From: an uncultured Archangium sp.
GTDB lineage: Bacteria; Myxococcota; Myxococcia; Myxococcales; Myxococcaceae
Direction: 5' to 3'
Length of the DNA: 64,000 nt
Assembly: GCA_903905455.1 (NCBI GenBank)
Contig: CAIVGN010000173.1
Location: 1-64,000 of the forward strand
Of this stretch, positions 54,116 to 62,500 are shown piece after piece. A model generated the notes under the pieces. That model was not told the origin of the DNA. It did no database searches and saw only the letters and a program-made list of their open reading frames with translations. Numbering within the stretch: position 1 is the first letter of the stretch; every line of letters begins with the position of its first letter. The position numbers and the translations under genes were made by a program.

Positions 54116-54295
54116 CGTCCGCGGAGGCTAAGCACGCCCGGCTGCGCCGCGTCGACGAGATAGAGCGGGAGATAGGAAGAACAACCCCACAAAGTCGGTG
54201 CGGAGCAGACCCGATTCGGTCTGCAGTCCATGCAAGCCAGCCCGTTCGGGCCGGACGCAGAGGGCTCCACGCCGCCCTTGCAAAGCCCGTCCGAA
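54116..54295. other. Intergenic stretch with small hairpins
   Basis: No gene is seen. A GCAGACC/GGTCTGC hairpin occurs at 54208-54227. The segment separates the helicase start from the duplicated DUF1501 tail and should contain the helicase promoter. Confidence 0.5.
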
Positions 54296-54391
54296 TCGCC
54301 GCGACCACGGCGATGCGGATCAGGGGCCTCGGGTTCAACGAACTCCTCATCCCCGGTGGCGATGGCGAGGTCGTGGGGGCCAGGCGGACCT
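54296..54391 (+). pseudogene. Degenerate copy of the 3' end of the DUF1501 gene
   Basis: The frame reads ATTAMRIRGLGFNELLIPGG then DGEVVGARR. It aligns without gaps with the last residues of the DUF1501 protein (VTTAMRIMGLEFNEFFIPGG then YGEVVGVRR). Nucleotide identity is high, including the shared GGCGAGGTCGTGGGGG. No start or upstream part is present. The copy lost its stop: the frame continues past the point where the original ends. Confidence 0.85.
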
Positions 54392-54435
54392 GGAGTCATA
54401 AGTTCGCGTGGCGCTGCGAGGTCGTGTCGTTAGCT

Positions 54436-54690
54436 TTCCGAACACCTCGAGTTCGCCCAGTCGCCGCTCGGCGTCGTCGAGGCGATCGTCGATCAGGCTC
54501 CGGTGCTCGAGCGCGGACTTGATGCCCGCGCCAGCATCACCATCTGCTGTGCGAGATCGCGCAGCGTCGTCTCCACGACTTCCGCGCGCTGGTCCATCTT
54601 CTCGAACCGCACCTCGCTCTTCTGCGAGGAGCTGCGGACTTCGTCGCGGATCTCCTGCAGCAGCCGCACGGTGAGGTTCTCGGGTTCCAT
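54436..54690 (-). pseudogene. Small coiled-coil protein gene with a frameshift
   Basis: The ATG at 54690 starts MEPENLTVRLLQEIRDEVRS, a heptad-rich sequence like small coiled-coil proteins common in Myxococcota. The frame goes to MVMLARA and then degenerates (SSPRSSTGA, stop at 54493). In the neighbouring frame the coiled coil continues perfectly as IKSALEHRSLIDDRLDDAER and RLGELEVF. One missing base near 54530 explains this. The second frame then reads on into the DUF1501 fragment, so the original 3' end is lost. If not a sequencing error, only a 65-aa version is made. Confidence 0.6.
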
Positions 54691-54780
54691 GGGCTGGCAC
54701 CGTACCAGTCCCCACTGACACAAACTCGGGTGGTTCGGCGATGCTCCGCGCCCGCCCCTCACCCCGAGAGAAGTGACCTC

Positions 54781-55698
54781 ATGAATCGCAGCCCCACCGC
54801 TCGCTCGGCCCAGCTCCGCGCCCTCGCCACCGAAATCCTCTCCCGCATCGCGCAGCGCGGTGACTGCGTGGCCATCACCGGCTCCGTCGCGCGGGGCACG
54901 GCGCGCGCCGACTCGGGGCTCGACCTGTGGGTGCTGGGTAGGCGTCGCGGTTGCTTCGTGCAGTTGGTGGGCGGCGTGGCCGTCACGCTGATCTGCCAGA
55001 CCCCGGGCGAGGCGATGGACCTCGAGAACCTCGCCCACTTCGAGGTCGACGCGTTGTTGTTGCTCGACGACACCACGGGCGCCTTCGAGCGGCTCCGGGC
55101 GCAGTGGCGCAAGCAACGCCGCCGCGTGCGCGCCGAGGTCCTCCGCGCCACCGAGAGCCAGCTCCGCTACGAGCTCGATCGCGCCGACACCGGGAGCGCG
55201 TTGCAGCGCGCTGCGTACCTGCGCCTCGCCGCGTGGCGCCTCATGGGCTTGCGGCTGTTCATCGACACCGGCTGGCGCGTGGCGCGGCTCCAGTTGCTGC
55301 GCGAGGAACTGCCCGCCTCCCTCGGCCGCCGCCTCGACGCGGCCCTCGCGATGCCTTCCCCGGCCACCTGTCGCCGCGCGGTGAAGCTGATGCCCGCGGC
55401 GGTCAAGGAACTCCAGCAACTCGGGGTACTCGACGGCTACGTGCTGCCCGACGCCGTCACCGGGAAGGCCGCCTTCGCCCCCGTGGAGGCTGCCTTCCTC
55501 GCGCGCAAGGAGTTGCTCGTCGAGTTCCTGCCGCGCCTCTTCCGGCCGTACGGCATCACCGACGTGCGCGGCGTCGAGTTGCTCGGCAGTGTCGCCCCGA
55601 AGACGCGCGAGGCGTTCCTGCTGCTCGAGCCGAAGGCGACCGCGGCGACGGTGAAGCAGTTGCGCGCCCACGTGACGGCGCTGCGCCGCTCGCTCTGA
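54781..55698 (+). CDS. Nucleotidyltransferase-fold protein lacking one catalytic Asp
   Basis: The N-terminal fold of the polymerase-beta nucleotidyltransferase superfamily is seen in DCVAITGSVARGTARADS then GLDLWVLG. The family pattern is GS, about ten residues, then SDxDL. Here the first Asp is Gly (SGLDL). A third carboxylate may lie in HFEVDALLLLDD. The rest is a helical domain of about 190 residues (RLRAQWRKQRRRVRAEVLRA onward). With one metal ligand missing it may be inactive or use another mode, or it may be an antitoxin-like or regulatory relative. No obvious toxin partner is adjacent. AGAAGTG precedes the ATG. Confidence 0.75.
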   Translation: MNRSPTARSAQLRALATEILSRIAQRGDCVAITGSVARGTARADSGLDLWVLGRRRGCFVQLVGGVAVTLICQTPGEAMDLENLAHFEVDALLLLDDTTGAFERLRAQWRKQRRRVRAEVLRATESQLRYELDRADTGSALQRAAYLRLAAWRLMGLRLFIDTGWRVARLQLLREELPASLGRRLDAALAMPSPATCRRAVKLMPAAVKELQQLGVLDGYVLPDAVTGKAAFAPVEAAFLARKELLVEFLPRLFRPYGITDVRGVELLGSVAPKTREAFLLLEPKATAATVKQLRAHVTALRRSL

Positions 55699-55810
55699 AG
55701 TCGCAGCCACCTGTCGTTCAAACCGGAAGTAGAACGGCACCAGGACGACTGACGACCGGGCCCTGGTTGAGTGGAGCAATACCCTCGTCGACCTCGTCGC
55801 GCTGCTCGCG

Positions 55811-56044
55811 GTGGAGACCTTCCGTCTCCACGTCATCTGCGAAGACCTGGGTGAGCACGGTGACGCCAACATGGACGACGACGGCGCTCCGAAGCAGACG
55901 CCGGCGTCGCTCGAGAAGTTGCTCGCGGCCTCCAGGAAGGCGCTGACCGCCGAAGCGAAGCGCGCGAAGGCGAAGCTCCCTGCGGCCTGGAAGCACGTGA
56001 GTTGGGAGGCCTTGCTCGAGCTGCTCTCGTCACGCGGGTCTTGA
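55811..56044 (+). pseudogene. C-terminal remnant of the 15057-16094 protein family
   Basis: The frame (GTG at 55811) contains VICEDLGEHGDANMDDDG then a Lys/Ala-rich helix. It matches LICSDLDEHGDDNLDDYGKG and the following helix of the 345-aa protein. The upstream in-frame codons from about 55760 (ALVEWSNTLVDLVALLAVET) also look coding. About 260 N-terminal residues of the full-length relative are absent. It may be expressed as a 77-aa protein, but truncation is the simpler view. Confidence 0.6.
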
Positions 56045-56510
56045 GGTCGAGGCGCGAGCCTGCGGACAAGAGGGAAGAGACGAAGGTCGAGCGCTGGTCG
56101 GGAACGGCCCCTGGGGTGCGCGGGCGGGGCATGGGTCCCTCGCCCTGCTCGACCCGGCCAGCCTCGCGGCGCCGACGCTGCGTGACTGGGGTGACGCACG
56201 CTTCGAGGCCCCCGGGACCCGCGGTGGGCCTCGGGTCCATCATCAAAGTTGACAATCGCTGCGGTTGAAACTGGACGTTGTCAATTTTGATGATGCGTTG
56301 CGAGATCCCAGCACCGTCCGCGCACCCCAGGCCCGGGACGCGCGCGCGCCGGCGTCGCGGGGCACGCTCGTGACCAGCGCGGCCGAGGCCCTCGTCCACC
56401 CGCCAGTTCGGGGTGACGATTTCTTGCCTCTGGGCTGCGACATTTCCGGCCCCGCGCGTCCTCGGTGCACGACCGCCGCCTCACGCTTCGACCGCGCCAC
56501 GCCGCTCTTC
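56045..56510. other. Non-coding stretch with an AT-rich inverted repeat
   Basis: 466 bases without a gene I can support. It contains the inverted repeat listed at 56238-56295. The rest is GC-rich without clear promoter motifs. Confidence 0.5.
56238..56295. repeat. 18-bp AT-rich inverted repeat with 22-base loop
   Basis: CATCATCAAAGTTGACAA at 56238-56255 and TTGTCAATTTTGATGATG at 56278-56295 are complementary at 17 of 18 positions. Its AT-rich arms stand out in a region of about 70% GC. TTGACA-like sequence occurs on both strands. It may be a repressor operator, a bidirectional promoter, or the end of a lost insertion. Confidence 0.8.
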
Positions 56511-57098
56511 ATGTCGGCGGTGTTCGGCCTGCTGCGGGCCCTGCTGGTCGGCACGCAGGGAGCCAAGGCGTTCATCGCCCAGGGACAGGCGCAGCAGACC
56601 TCGACCTGCGCTGCGTTCATCGCGGCCAGCGACCGCCCCCGGTGGGTCCGCCTGTCCGGGTGCCGCGTGGCTCCTGACGAGGCCATCGCGCGGGTCCGCG
56701 ATACCCCCCGCTCGAAGGAGGCCCGCCTCAGCGAACTCTTCGTGCCCATCGCGGCCCTCGGCGACGAGGCCTCCCAGGTGCGCCTGGTGCTGCAACTGCG
56801 CAGGCCCGACCGCGCCGGACCCAATGCCCATGGGGCCTGGGTCGCCGAAGCGCTGACCCGCCTGGAGCACCCCGAGGTCCTCGAGGGCTGCGTCGAGCCG
56901 TTCACCTCGGCGCCGCGCGCCTCGCCCGACGCCGTCGTGGTGGCGGAGTGGATGACGCCTTCCGGTTCGTGGAGCGGCGTGCTCCTCGCGCTCGGTGGCT
57001 TGATGCTGAGCATCGCGGTCGTGTTGTTCCTGGGGCCCCGCCTCGGCTCCTGGCTCCGGGAACGCCTCGCCAACTGGATGCGCCCCCGCACCTCATGA
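56511..57098 (+). CDS. Protein with one C-terminal membrane helix (195 aa)
   Basis: The frame is open from 56265, but residues look coding from about MSAVFGLLRALLVGTQGAKA onward. A soluble part of about 150 residues (with Cys pairs in STCAAFIAAS and SGCRVAPDE) is followed by a hydrophobic helix (VLLALGGLMLSIAVVLFLGP) and a basic tail. The N-terminal helix may act as an anchor too. No family recognised. The ATG of the downstream frame at 57095 overlaps its stop (ATGA), which would allow coupling if the next gene starts there. Confidence 0.6.
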   Translation: MSAVFGLLRALLVGTQGAKAFIAQGQAQQTSTCAAFIAASDRPRWVRLSGCRVAPDEAIARVRDTPRSKEARLSELFVPIAALGDEASQVRLVLQLRRPDRAGPNAHGAWVAEALTRLEHPEVLEGCVEPFTSAPRASPDAVVVAEWMTPSGSWSGVLLALGGLMLSIAVVLFLGPRLGSWLRERLANWMRPRTS

Positions 57099-57304
57099 AG
57101 CCCGCATCGACGCGCGTGGCCAACGACTGGAACGCGGTGGTCACCTTCACCCACCACTTCGGGGACTACGGCCTGGGCGCTGGCGACCTGTTCGACTTCT
57201 CGTTCCAGTCGACTGGGCCGGTGTTCGACACGGCGACGCGCCTCGCAGCGCCCCGCTCATGGCGATTCGCTGAGAACCGGCGCGGTGGGATAGGGGTGCA
57301 CCCC

Positions 57305-58744
57305 ATGTTCAAGACCCTGGGACCCCTCGGCGCACTCACCCTGCTCATCGGCGCCGTGGGCGTGACGTTGGCCGTCGTGACCCTCGTGCGCGTGGCGATG
57401 AAGCGGCCGGCCGCGCGGGTGACCGGGCTGCTGGGCCTGCTGGCTTCGGGGGCGGCGCTCGGGCTGGGCGCGCTCAGCCACGGGCTGGCGATGATCCGCG
57501 TCACGGCGGCCCTGGGGAACGTTCCGTTCGACGTGAAGGCCGAGCTGCTCCTGCGCGGCACGATGGAAGCCCGGGAGTTCCTCCTGGTCGCGGTGCTGGC
57601 GGCCGCGCTCCCGTGGGTGGTCGGGTCGATCGCCGTGGTCGTCACGCGTTCGCCCGTGGGCATTGGCGTGGCGGTGCTCGTGGCCGCGGGGCTGGCGTGG
57701 AGCGTGATGGGCTACGCGCAGCCGCTCCCTTCCGGGAAGACGACGCTCGCTCCCGTCGAGGGGCTCCGGTTGCCGAGCTCGACCGCACGGAGTCACCCCG
57801 GCGCGCAGCCGCTGCTCTCGCTGACGCCCGACGGGCTCTGGCTCGAGGACGTCAAGGCGCCGAGCGTCGCCTTCGCACTCGAGGACGCGCGGGTGCTCGC
57901 GCAGAACCCGGACGCGCTCCCCCTCGCGGTCGATGGGCGGGTGTCTTTCGCTGCGCTGGCCGACGTGCTCGAGGCGGCCGGAGGCTTGAAGCGGCACGAC
58001 TTCGACCTGGTGGTGCAGTCAGCGTCGGGCGACCTCTCGGTCATCCGGGTCCGCAACGCCGAGGACCTCGTGATCGATCCGTACGCGACGCCGCCCCTGC
58101 GGCTCACGTTGCGGGTGACGGGAAAGGAAGCCCAGTTTGCAGCGAGGGCCGGCGCGCTCGACCCGCTCCCGCTGGATTGGCGCGCGGTCGGTCAGCGGGC
58201 GCAGGAGATCAAGGCGAGCTTCCCCGGCGAGACGAACCTGCGCGTGACCGCCGACGCCGAGGTGTCGATGGACGTGCTGGTGAAGGCGCTCGACGCGACG
58301 CGGGAAGCAGAGGACCACAAGCTCCTGTTCCCGGACGTCGTGCTTGGTCGCTTCGACGCTTCGGTCACGGAGAGGGATTCCGACACGGGCACGGGGGACC
58401 CCCACCCGTACCTCCCCGACATGGAGATTCACCTGCCCCGGCCCTCCGACGAGGGGGTCGATCGCGAGAAGCTGGCCGCCTACGTGCGCGCGCGCCGGGC
58501 CGCGATCCAGGGGTGCTACGAGCGGGAGCTCCGACGGAACCCCACGCTCAAGGGCAAGGTCGTCACCCGTTTCAACATCAGCCCCTCGGGCCGCACCGAG
58601 GAGATCGAGATCGAAGAGAACACCCTGGGGACCGAAGCGGTCGCCAGCTGTCTCAAGCTCTTGATTCGCGGCTGGGTGTTTCCGTTCAGGCCGAGCGCCT
58701 CGGTGCCGATCGCGTACCCCTTCGTCTTCAGTCCTGCCTCCTGA
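57305..58744 (+). CDS. ExbB/ExbD-like and AgmX/TonB-like fusion protein (479 aa)
   Basis: Four membrane helices (residues about 6-31, 38-65, 91-113 and 117-137) come first, with AELLLRGTMEAREFLLVAVL between the second and third recalling ExbB/TolQ. Two ExbD/TolR-like periplasmic modules follow (about 160-240 and 255-355); the second has NLRVTADAEVSMDVLVKALD then LFPDVVLGRF. The C-terminal domain (about 385-479) is AgmX/PglI-like, TonB-related, with AIQGCYERELRRNPTLKGKV and VASCLKLLIRGWVFPF. ExbB/ExbD/TonB convert proton-motive force into work at the outer membrane; here the parts seem joined in one chain. Start at 57305 chosen because codons 57095-57304 read like leader sequence; the 57095 ATG is an alternative. 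Confidence 0.82.
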   Translation: MFKTLGPLGALTLLIGAVGVTLAVVTLVRVAMKRPAARVTGLLGLLASGAALGLGALSHGLAMIRVTAALGNVPFDVKAELLLRGTMEAREFLLVAVLAAALPWVVGSIAVVVTRSPVGIGVAVLVAAGLAWSVMGYAQPLPSGKTTLAPVEGLRLPSSTARSHPGAQPLLSLTPDGLWLEDVKAPSVAFALEDARVLAQNPDALPLAVDGRVSFAALADVLEAAGGLKRHDFDLVVQSASGDLSVIRVRNAEDLVIDPYATPPLRLTLRVTGKEAQFAARAGALDPLPLDWRAVGQRAQEIKASFPGETNLRVTADAEVSMDVLVKALDATREAEDHKLLFPDVVLGRFDASVTERDSDTGTGDPHPYLPDMEIHLPRPSDEGVDREKLAAYVRARRAAIQGCYERELRRNPTLKGKVVTRFNISPSGRTEEIEIEENTLGTEAVASCLKLLIRGWVFPFRPSASVPIAYPFVFSPAS

Positions 58745-58906
58745 GCCGTCGCAGTCGCGGCCGGGGTCCCCTGACGAGGGCGGTAACCGAAGGCGCGCTG
58801 CTGCGTACCGGGGGTACCTCTCGCCCTGGAGCTGCCCCTGTCCGCCCTCGCTCGCCTCGTTTCCCGACTGCCGCCGTTCGCTGACGCCACCCGTCCCGCG
58901 GCGCAG

Positions 58907-59299
58907 GTGCTGGTGCGCCTCGTCGTCGGCACGGTGTTCCTCACGTCGGGCTGGGGCAAGCTGCAGGGCCTCGAGGGCGTCACCGAGTACTTCCGCGACC
59001 TCGGCATTCCCTGGCCGGAGCTGCAGGCGCCGTTCGTGGCCGCGGTCGAGTTCGGCGGGGGCGCGTTGGTGCTGCTGGGCCTGGGCACGCGGCTCATCGT
59101 CGGGCCGCTGGCGGTGACGATGCTCGTGGCCATCGCCACGGCGAAGTGGGCGGACCTCGAAGGGTTCGGGAGCCTCGTGCGACTCTCCGAGGTCGACTAC
59201 CTGGTGATGTTCGCCGTGTTGTTCGCCTTCGGAGCGGGCCCGTGGTCCGTCGAGGCCCTCGTCGCGCGGAGGTTCGCGCCCGTGGCCGCCGCTCCCTGA
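58907..59299 (+). CDS. DoxX-family membrane protein
   Basis: Four hydrophobic helices and the DoxX signature (LVRLVVGTVFLTSGWGKLQG, VAAVEFGGGALVLLGLGTRL, KWADLEGFG) are present. DoxX proteins are small inner-membrane proteins linked to redox or oxidative-stress functions, often uncharacterised. I give the GTG at 58907, but the frame is open for about 35 codons upstream with a plausible N-terminus (LELPLSALARLVSRLPPFAD) and no ATG/GTG/TTG. The true start may be a CTG at 58826 or be altered. Confidence 0.82.
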   Translation: MLVRLVVGTVFLTSGWGKLQGLEGVTEYFRDLGIPWPELQAPFVAAVEFGGGALVLLGLGTRLIVGPLAVTMLVAIATAKWADLEGFGSLVRLSEVDYLVMFAVLFAFGAGPWSVEALVARRFAPVAAAP

Positions 59300-59302
59300 G
59301 TC

Positions 59303-59577
59303 CGGTGCCGCCATCGCTGCTGCGCGACTCGGCGATGAAGCCACTCGAGAAGTGCGTCACCTTCGCGGTGACGGTGTCGCCCTCCTGCGTCGAGGCGATC
59401 TCCTCTGACTCGGTGGAGCTGCCCTTCTTCGTCCAGAAGGGCGCGAGCTTCGAGCCACGCGCGACCGTGGTCTTCATCACGATGGTCACCGGCACCGCGA
59501 AGTCGAGCCCCGCGGCCTCGAACACGAACACCGGCGAGAAGCCGTCGAACTCCTCCGGGGCCGGGTTGGCGCCCCCT
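59303..59577 (-). pseudogene. Fragment of a ZU5-like lipoprotein
   Basis: Directly after the stop of the Cys-rich repeat gene and on the same strand, a frame reads FSPVFVFEAAGLDFAVPVTI then FWTKKGSSTE, VTAKVTHFSSGFIA. This matches the middle of the lipoprotein at 44924-45904 (LSPVYDFGPDGTVFAEGVSV, FWTQADG, AVTMHLSRAFVG). There is no start region and the frame then runs antisense into the DoxX gene, so both ends are missing. Confidence 0.65.
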
Positions 59578-59579
59578 GC

Positions 59580-62500
59580 TCAGGGGACGGTGAGCACCGG
59601 AAGTTGGTTGAGCTCGAAGGAGAGGTTCGCGTTCGAGCCGCTCCCGGAGTCGCCCGCGTTCTGGTCGCAGTAGGTCCAGCTCACGCCCTGGTCGAGGCTG
59701 AAGCGGTAGGCGTAGCGGTAGCCCCCGGTCGTGGGCGCGGTGAACGACGCCTGGTACTCGTCGTTGTTGCCGGTCTGCACATTGAAGGTGGCGTTGGTCC
59801 ACGTCCAACCGGCGCCGTACTGCGGGTTCACGCTCGGCAGGCCATAACCGAGTTGGGCGCGGACGTTGGCGTTGGCGCCCGCGGCCTCGGTGGTGCCGGT
59901 CTCGAACAGCTGTCCGTAGACCACTGCCGTGACCGCACCCGCCGCGGTGCTCAGGGACAGCGGGAACTGCACGGTGCAGTAGTCGGCCTCGAGCGCCGCG
60001 TTCGATTCGTTCTGCGCCGAGCAGCTGCAGAGGGCGTTCGCCGTCGCGCTGTTGCGCGGCGCGGGCAGGAGTACCGCGAAGTCAGAGGCGTTGCGGTTGA
60101 CGTCACCGCAGCCGGCCTGCACGCGCTGCGCGGAGGTCGTCGCGGAGAGCGCCGGGATGGCCGCGCTTCCTTCAGAGCAGTTGGCCGTGCCGTAGCCGAT
60201 GGAGTCGATCGTCAGCGCCGCGTCGGGGCAGATGGCGACGGCCAGGCCGAGGGTGCTGTTGACCAGCGCGAGCTTGCCGTTGCTCCCCGAGAGGTCGAGC
60301 GTTCCGATCTGGTCGGCCGTGGGCAGCGTCGCGCCGATCGCCGCGGTGCTCGCGAGTTGGACGAGGAAGTACCCTCCGGCGGCGACCGAGCCGGTGAGGT
60401 TGAGCTTGGCGCCGCTCCACGTGTTCCCGGCGGTCGAGGTGTACTGCAGCGAGAGGCCTGCGAGGCTGATGGCCGTCGTCCCGCGGTTGTGCAGCTCGAC
60501 GAAGTCATTCTTGTACGTCGCGCCGGTCAGACCGCCGCCGCCGTACACCTGGCTGATGACCAGCGAGCCGTTGCACAGGTTGGGGCTGGTGGTGATGAAG
60601 CCAGTCGCGTGGGTGAACTGCGCCGCGAGCGCCAGGCCGGTCGCGCTGCTCGCCGCGGTGGTGACGCGGAGCTTGTAGAGCTGGTTGACCAGCAGGCTGG
60701 GCGCGGCCGTGAGCGTCGCGGTGGTGTTGCCGCCCGACATCGTCGGCGCCGCCGTCGAGAACGCGATGCACGAGGCGAACCCGTCCATCGAGACCTGGAG
60801 GGAGCCGGAGCACGCGCCGGCGGTGGTCTGGCCGGTGAGCGTGGCCGGGTTCATGGCGACGTTGAAGGTCACCGCGATGGCCGGGGCGGCGATGGGCATG
60901 GCGCTGTCCGCAGGGGAGGTGCTCGCCACCTGGGGCGGCAACACGCAGCTGCCCGAGCCGTCGCAGACCGTGCCGCTGTTCTGGTTACAGGGCTGCCCGA
61001 AGCTGAGGACCGGGTTGATCGGAACGCCCCCGGCGCACACGTCGTCGGTGCACTGGTTCGAGTCGACCGGCACGTCGGTGTCGAGCGCCACCGTGACGAT
61101 CGCCCCGGCCCCGTTGCACTGGGACTGCCGGCAGTCGCCGCTGGTCTGCGCCGCGACCGCGACGCCCGACGCGGTGAAGCTGAAGCCGCACGCGCCGGCG
61201 GTGCAGGCACGCACCTGGCACTCGGCGTCGGCGCCCGGGCACTGGCTGGCCACGTTGCAGGCCACGCACGTCGCGCCGGCGGAGCACACGGAGCCGCCCA
61301 GTTGGCTGCAGGGCGAGTCGATGGCGAGCGCGGGGTGTGAGGGGACGCCCGCGGCGCACACCTCGGTGGTGCACTGGTTGCCGTCGTCGGCCGGCACGTC
61401 GGCGCTCGAGGTGGCCGTCACCACGTTCCCGCTGCCGTCGCACTGGTTGAGCTGACAGTCGCCCACGGTCTGCGCGGCGAGGCTGGTGCCCGCGGGGGTG
61501 AAGGTGGTGCCGCACGCGCCGGCGGTGCAGGTGCGGGCCCGGCACTCGGTGTCGGAGCCGGGGCACTGGCTGGCCGTGGTGCAGCCCACGCACGCGCCCG
61601 AGCCGCTGCAGAACGAGCCGCCGTTCTGGTTGCACGCGGTGTCCACGGGCACGAAGGGGTTCCCGGGCACGCCCGCGTTACACACCTGCGCGGTGCACTG
61701 GTTGCCGTCTTCGAGTGGCACGTCGCTGTTGTCGATGGCGTTCACCACGGCGCCTGCGCCGTCGCACTGGTCGAGGCGGCAGTCGGCCGCGGTCTGCACC
61801 GCGAGGGGGGACCCGGCCGCCGCGAAGCTGAAGCCGCAGACGTTGTTGGTGCAGGTGCGCGCCTGGCACTCGGTGTCGCTCCCGGGGCACTGGCTGGCCA
61901 GGGTGCAGGTGACGCAGGCGCCGACACCGTTGCAGAGGCTGCCGCCGTTCTGGTTGCACGCGGTGTTGGAGGGCACGAAGGGGTGGCTGGGCACGCCCCC
62001 GCTGCACACCTGCGCGGTGCACTGGTTTCCGTCGTCCAGCGGCACGTCGCTGTTGTCGATGACGGTGACCACGGCGCCGGCGCCGTCGCACTGGTCGAGG
62101 CGGCAGTCGGCGGGGGTCTGGACGGCGATGACCGAGCCGGCCGCCGCGAAGCTGAAGCCGCACGCACCGGCGGTGCAGCTGCGGGCCTGGCACTCGGTGT
62201 CGGTGCCGGGGCACTGGCTGGCCGCGTTGCAGGCCACGCACGTCGCGCTGGGCGAGCACACGCTGCCGCCCAGTTGGTTGCAGGGCGAGTCGACCGCCAG
62301 CGCGGGGTGGCTGGCCACGCCCGCGGTGCACCGCTCATGGGTGCACTGGTTGCCGTCGTCGGCCGGCAGGTCGCCGTTCGCGATGGCGGAGACGACGTTG
62401 CCGCTGCCGTCGCACTGGTTGACCTGGCAGTCGCCCGCGGTCTGCGCGGCGAGGCTGGTGCCCGCGGGGGTGAAGGTGGTGCCGCACGCGCCGGCGGTGC

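Noticed and set aside
54781-55698. MNT/HEPN-type toxin-antitoxin pair
   Set aside because: The nucleotidyltransferase-like protein is about 300 aa, lacks a catalytic Asp, and no HEPN-like partner (RxxxxH motif) is adjacent.
57095-57304. N-terminal extension of the ExbD/AgmX fusion protein from the ATGA at 57095
   Set aside because: The extra 70 residues lack membrane or domain character and the codon pattern there resembles leader sequence; kept only as an alternative start.
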